A stretch of 6,850 nt of DNA from an archaeon. GTDB taxonomy: Archaea > Iainarchaeota > Iainarchaeia > Iainarchaeales > Iainarchaeaceae. The notes beneath the pieces are model-generated. The model was given only the letters and a program-made list of their open reading frames with translations. It was not told the origin of the DNA and ran no database searches. The position numbers and the translations under genes were made by a program. This document shows, one piece after another, positions 4,947 through 6,850 of this stretch. Each line of letters opens with the position of its first letter. Positions within the stretch are counted from its first letter, which is position 1. The DNA is taken from contig JANLHD010000091.1 in the NCBI GenBank assembly GCA_024653865.1, forward strand, positions 1-6,850, in the 5' to 3' direction.

Positions 4947-5411
4947 ATGGCAGAAGATGCAGAAAATGCGCCCAAGAGGGGCATTAATGAAATAGAGGCA
5001 ATAATGCTTCTAGTAATTGCCGTGCTCCTTAGGGTATTGCTCGAGCGCTTGCCCTCGGTCGAACCAATAATACCAATCGCGGTTTATGCGGGGCTCACTT
5101 ATGGCGCTAGCGCGGGAACGATAATAGGGCTTCTTGGCTACCCAATATCCAATTTCTTCATGCAAGGAGGAGTTGGCCTGTGGAGCTTTTGGCAGGCAAT
5201 TGGTGGCGGAATCGCGGGCAACCTCTCAGGGGGAAAAGAACCCACTATGGGAAACATGCTCACCTACACGTTCATCGGCACAATAATCTTTGAACTCGCA
5301 ATGAACATAACTTCCGGCGCATTTCTTTACTGGCCATACTCATACGTGCACATTGCAACCAACCTGTTGTTCGCGGCAATAATCGGGGCGTTTTTGCCCA
5401 AGGAAAAGTAA
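4947..5411 (+). CDS. Small multipass membrane protein, resembles ECF-transporter S component
   Basis: The product has 154 residues. A charged cytoplasmic start (1-14) is followed by hydrophobic segments near 17-33, 40-52, 54-72, 79-92, 104-122 and 135-150. The motif region TYGASAGTIIGLLGYPISNF (51-70), followed by GLWSFWQAIGGGIAGNLSGG, resembles the small-residue-rich helices and aromatic loops of ECF-type S components, which bind a vitamin or metal and dock on a shared energising module. No ATPase or T component is encoded in the window, but group II S components are often solitary. Substrate cannot be inferred. It may instead be an uncharacterised archaeal membrane family, so confidence in function is modest while confidence in the gene is high. 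The next gene follows after 28 bases but appears to have its own TATA box over this gene's stop codon. Confidence 0.8.
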   Translation: MAEDAENAPKRGINEIEAIMLLVIAVLLRVLLERLPSVEPIIPIAVYAGLTYGASAGTIIGLLGYPISNFFMQGGVGLWSFWQAIGGGIAGNLSGGKEPTMGNMLTYTFIGTIIFELAMNITSGAFLYWPYSYVHIATNLLFAAIIGAFLPKEK

Positions 5412-5418
5412 TTTTAAC
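5411..5418 (+). promoter_or_regulatory. Possible TATA box overlapping the upstream stop codon
   Basis: ATTTTAAC shares its first base with the upstream stop codon and starts 29 bases before the ATG at 5440. The spacing equals that of the other leaderless genes, so the downstream gene may be transcribed alone as well as by read-through. Confidence 0.45.
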
Positions 5419-5439
5419 CGCATCAGACCTATTCTTGGA

Positions 5440-6378
5440 ATGCAAAAATCAACCATTGACACCATTTTCCACTTGGCAATACTACTCGCGCTCGTGGGAA
5501 CCCTGATTGGAATACTAATGTTCACCGGAATTCTTGGTTGCAACGCAATTCCCGGCGCTTGCGAAATCTACTACCAAGTATTCAGGGGAGGCGCTCCAAG
5601 CGTTCTAATAGCATACGGAGAAGGGGGCCTTGGAAACCACGAACAGCTCGAGCAACTAATGGGAAATCGGGATTACTTGGGGGTTCGGGCACAAAGCATG
5701 CCACTTGAGAGGCTCTCATACGGAAACGTAAACGAATACGACCTAATCATTGTGGAAGAGGCAAAAAAAATCTGTTCATCCAAACTCCAGGTTTTCCAAA
5801 GCTACGTGAACTCCGGAGGAAGGCTCGTGTGGACGGGGGATTCTGGAACCGAACTGTGCGATGGGGACGAACTTTTGCTTGACCGCGAGAGAAATGAAGG
5901 CGGTTCGGATGCGCCACTCGGACCGTGGGCGAGAAAGCAATTCGGCAAGCAACTCTCATTCGACGAATTCCTCGGAGTGAATTACAAGGCGAATTACTGC
6001 GGCCTCTCAAACTGCGTTGCGGGAGTTGAGGCCGGAAGAATAGAAGTAACCGATTCCCAGCACAAGCTCGTGTATGGATTGTCCCCTAGCATAAAATATG
6101 AGGGCGATTTTGCAATAATTGAAATAAACAAGGGCACGAACTCAAGGCTCGTTGCCACCCTTGATTACGGAACCAACTTTGTTGGAACTTCTCCCGGGTA
6201 CCCTTGGCTCGCGGGCGGCGAGAAATACGATTTCGGAAAAACCCTTCCGTTCATTGTCTCAAACCAAGTGGGGGAGAGGGTTGCTTACTACGCCGCGCCG
6301 CCGGAAATGCTCGTGAACCAAAAAGAGCCCTACAAGGCGATACTCGAGCAAATGTACTACGGGCTGCTGTACAACTAA
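5440..6378 (+). CDS. Membrane-anchored extracytoplasmic protein with GATase-like domain
   Basis: The product has 312 residues. Residues 8-31 are one transmembrane helix, and the remainder is predicted outside the membrane. Residues 53-140 follow a class I glutamine-amidotransferase-like alpha/beta pattern: strand PSVLIAYGEGG, a helix (HEQLEQLMG), then EYDLIIVEEAKKI, FQSYVNSGG and RLVWTGDSG. At the elbow where catalytic members have Cys, this reads GDSG (133-136), so amidotransferase activity is not expected. A beta-rich C-terminal half contains NYCGLSNC and GTSPGYPWLAGG. Six cysteines (34, 41, 112, 140, 187, 192) could pair as disulfides. Similar folds occur in ThuA-like and sugar-processing accessory domains, but no specific role can be assigned. 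It follows the S-component-like gene by 28 bases and converges with the next gene. Confidence 0.8.
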   Translation: MQKSTIDTIFHLAILLALVGTLIGILMFTGILGCNAIPGACEIYYQVFRGGAPSVLIAYGEGGLGNHEQLEQLMGNRDYLGVRAQSMPLERLSYGNVNEYDLIIVEEAKKICSSKLQVFQSYVNSGGRLVWTGDSGTELCDGDELLLDRERNEGGSDAPLGPWARKQFGKQLSFDEFLGVNYKANYCGLSNCVAGVEAGRIEVTDSQHKLVYGLSPSIKYEGDFAIIEINKGTNSRLVATLDYGTNFVGTSPGYPWLAGGEKYDFGKTLPFIVSNQVGERVAYYAAPPEMLVNQKEPYKAILEQMYYGLLYN

Positions 6379-6387
6379 GCGGAAAAA

Positions 6388-6850
6388 CTATTTTCTGCAC
6401 AAGCGCAAAAAAGCCAGCGCCTCATATAAGGAAAAGTGCAAATCATGTGCAACCCTGAATTCAAGGGCATCGTGAAACTCCAGGTCCGGAGAATTAGAGC
6501 GCTTTTGGTTGTTAATGCGCGCAAACAGGTCTTGTTGCCGAAAAATTATTGATTCAATATTTTTTGCCGCATCTTCCGATAAATGGCGACCAATTTTTCT
6601 GACACTTAAAGGCGGCTCATTTAACGCAAAAGAATGCGGGTTTTTCGCGAGAAAATCAAAAAGTTGTTCAAGCGTGTGCCTGTCTTGTTTTGAAAAATCA
6701 TTCAATTGAGTTTTTAATTCCTCGCAAACCAGCGGAACAATCCTGTTTACCAAACCGGTTGTTTCCTCAAGCTGCCTCTCCTTAACATTAGCCCCCAAAA
6801 CAAGTGGCAGTGCCTTTGATATTAGCCTTTTTTGCGAAGGGCTAATTTTG
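6388..6850 (-). CDS. Unrecognised soluble protein, N-terminus outside window
   Basis: The frame stays open from the window edge through 153 codons to a TAG at 6390-6388. No ATG occurs in frame; the only early start candidate is TTG at 6798. The upstream part (SPSQKRLISKALPLV) reads as continuing protein, so I treat the gene as truncated by the window. The visible part is predicted mostly helical and charged, with no membrane segment and only two cysteines, at positions in EELKTQ-preceding VC and terminal LCRK. Segments of note are RHTLEQLFDFLAKNPHSF, VRKIGRHLSEDAAKNIESII and FHDALEFRVAHDLHF. I recognise no family. It is convergent with the GATase-like gene, leaving nine bases between stop codons and no visible terminator. 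Confidence 0.65.
   Translation of the reverse strand, partial: KISPSQKRLISKALPLVLGANVKERQLEETTGLVNRIVPLVCEELKTQLNDFSKQDRHTLEQLFDFLAKNPHSFALNEPPLSVRKIGRHLSEDAAKNIESIIFRQQDLFARINNQKRSNSPDLEFHDALEFRVAHDLHFSLYEALAFLRLCRK

Noticed and set aside
6822..6846. TTAGCC...GGGCTAA inverted repeat, with GGGCTAATTTT also found near 4692-4702 on the other strand
   Set aside because: It sits inside the reading frame at the right edge, and the shared 11-mer is short and A/T-rich, so chance is adequate.

Overview
The window reads as an archaeal chromosome segment, most likely from a small-genome, uncultivated lineage of the DPANN type; that assignment is inference. The evidence is archaeal gene architecture. 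Most start codons have a TATA-like box whose first base lies about 29-33 bases upstream and no Shine-Dalgarno, as expected for leaderless transcripts. The tRNA gene encodes no CCA and ends in an oligo-T tract. The protein families present (Fic, SIMPL, SlyD-like FKBP, HIT) are all common in archaea.

Layout, left to right. (1) 1-904, minus: a Fic-family AMPylase cut by the window edge, with an 11-bp inverted repeat just upstream of its TATA box. (2) 973-1238: noncoding, ending in a minus-strand terminator. (3) 1239-2108, minus: a membrane-anchored SIMPL (DUF541) protein with a TTG start and a perfect Shine-Dalgarno, the only such site in the window. (4) 2308-2814, plus, divergent from SIMPL: an FKBP-type prolyl isomerase lipoprotein. 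(5) 2872-3294, plus: a complete HIT-family nucleotide hydrolase/transferase. (6) 3429-4181, plus: an AT-rich gene for a Yip1-like multipass membrane protein carrying an exact 45-bp tandem duplication inside a transmembrane segment. (7) 4200-4440: a scar made of a 17-bp palindrome, the 3' quarter of a tRNA (minus) and the 3' half of a second HIT gene (plus), fused without a gap. (8) 4483-4620, plus: a 45-residue basic small protein with a strong TATA box. (9) 4715-4798, minus: tRNA-Leu(GAG). (10) 4947-5411 and 5440-6378, plus: a small membrane protein resembling an ECF-transporter S component, then a membrane-anchored extracytoplasmic protein with a GATase-like fold. (11) 6388-6850, minus: the C-terminal part of an unrecognised protein.

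Most genes are small single-gene transcription units. A loose theme is envelope work: SIMPL, FKBP lipoprotein, Yip1-like protein, S-component-like protein and anchored GATase-like protein are all membrane or exported. The most unusual part is 3295-4440, where an AT-rich gene lies between a complete HIT gene and a displaced or truncated second HIT 3' end joined to a tRNA remnant. This looks like a recent rearrangement or integration scar. No complete novel defence or mobile system is visible.
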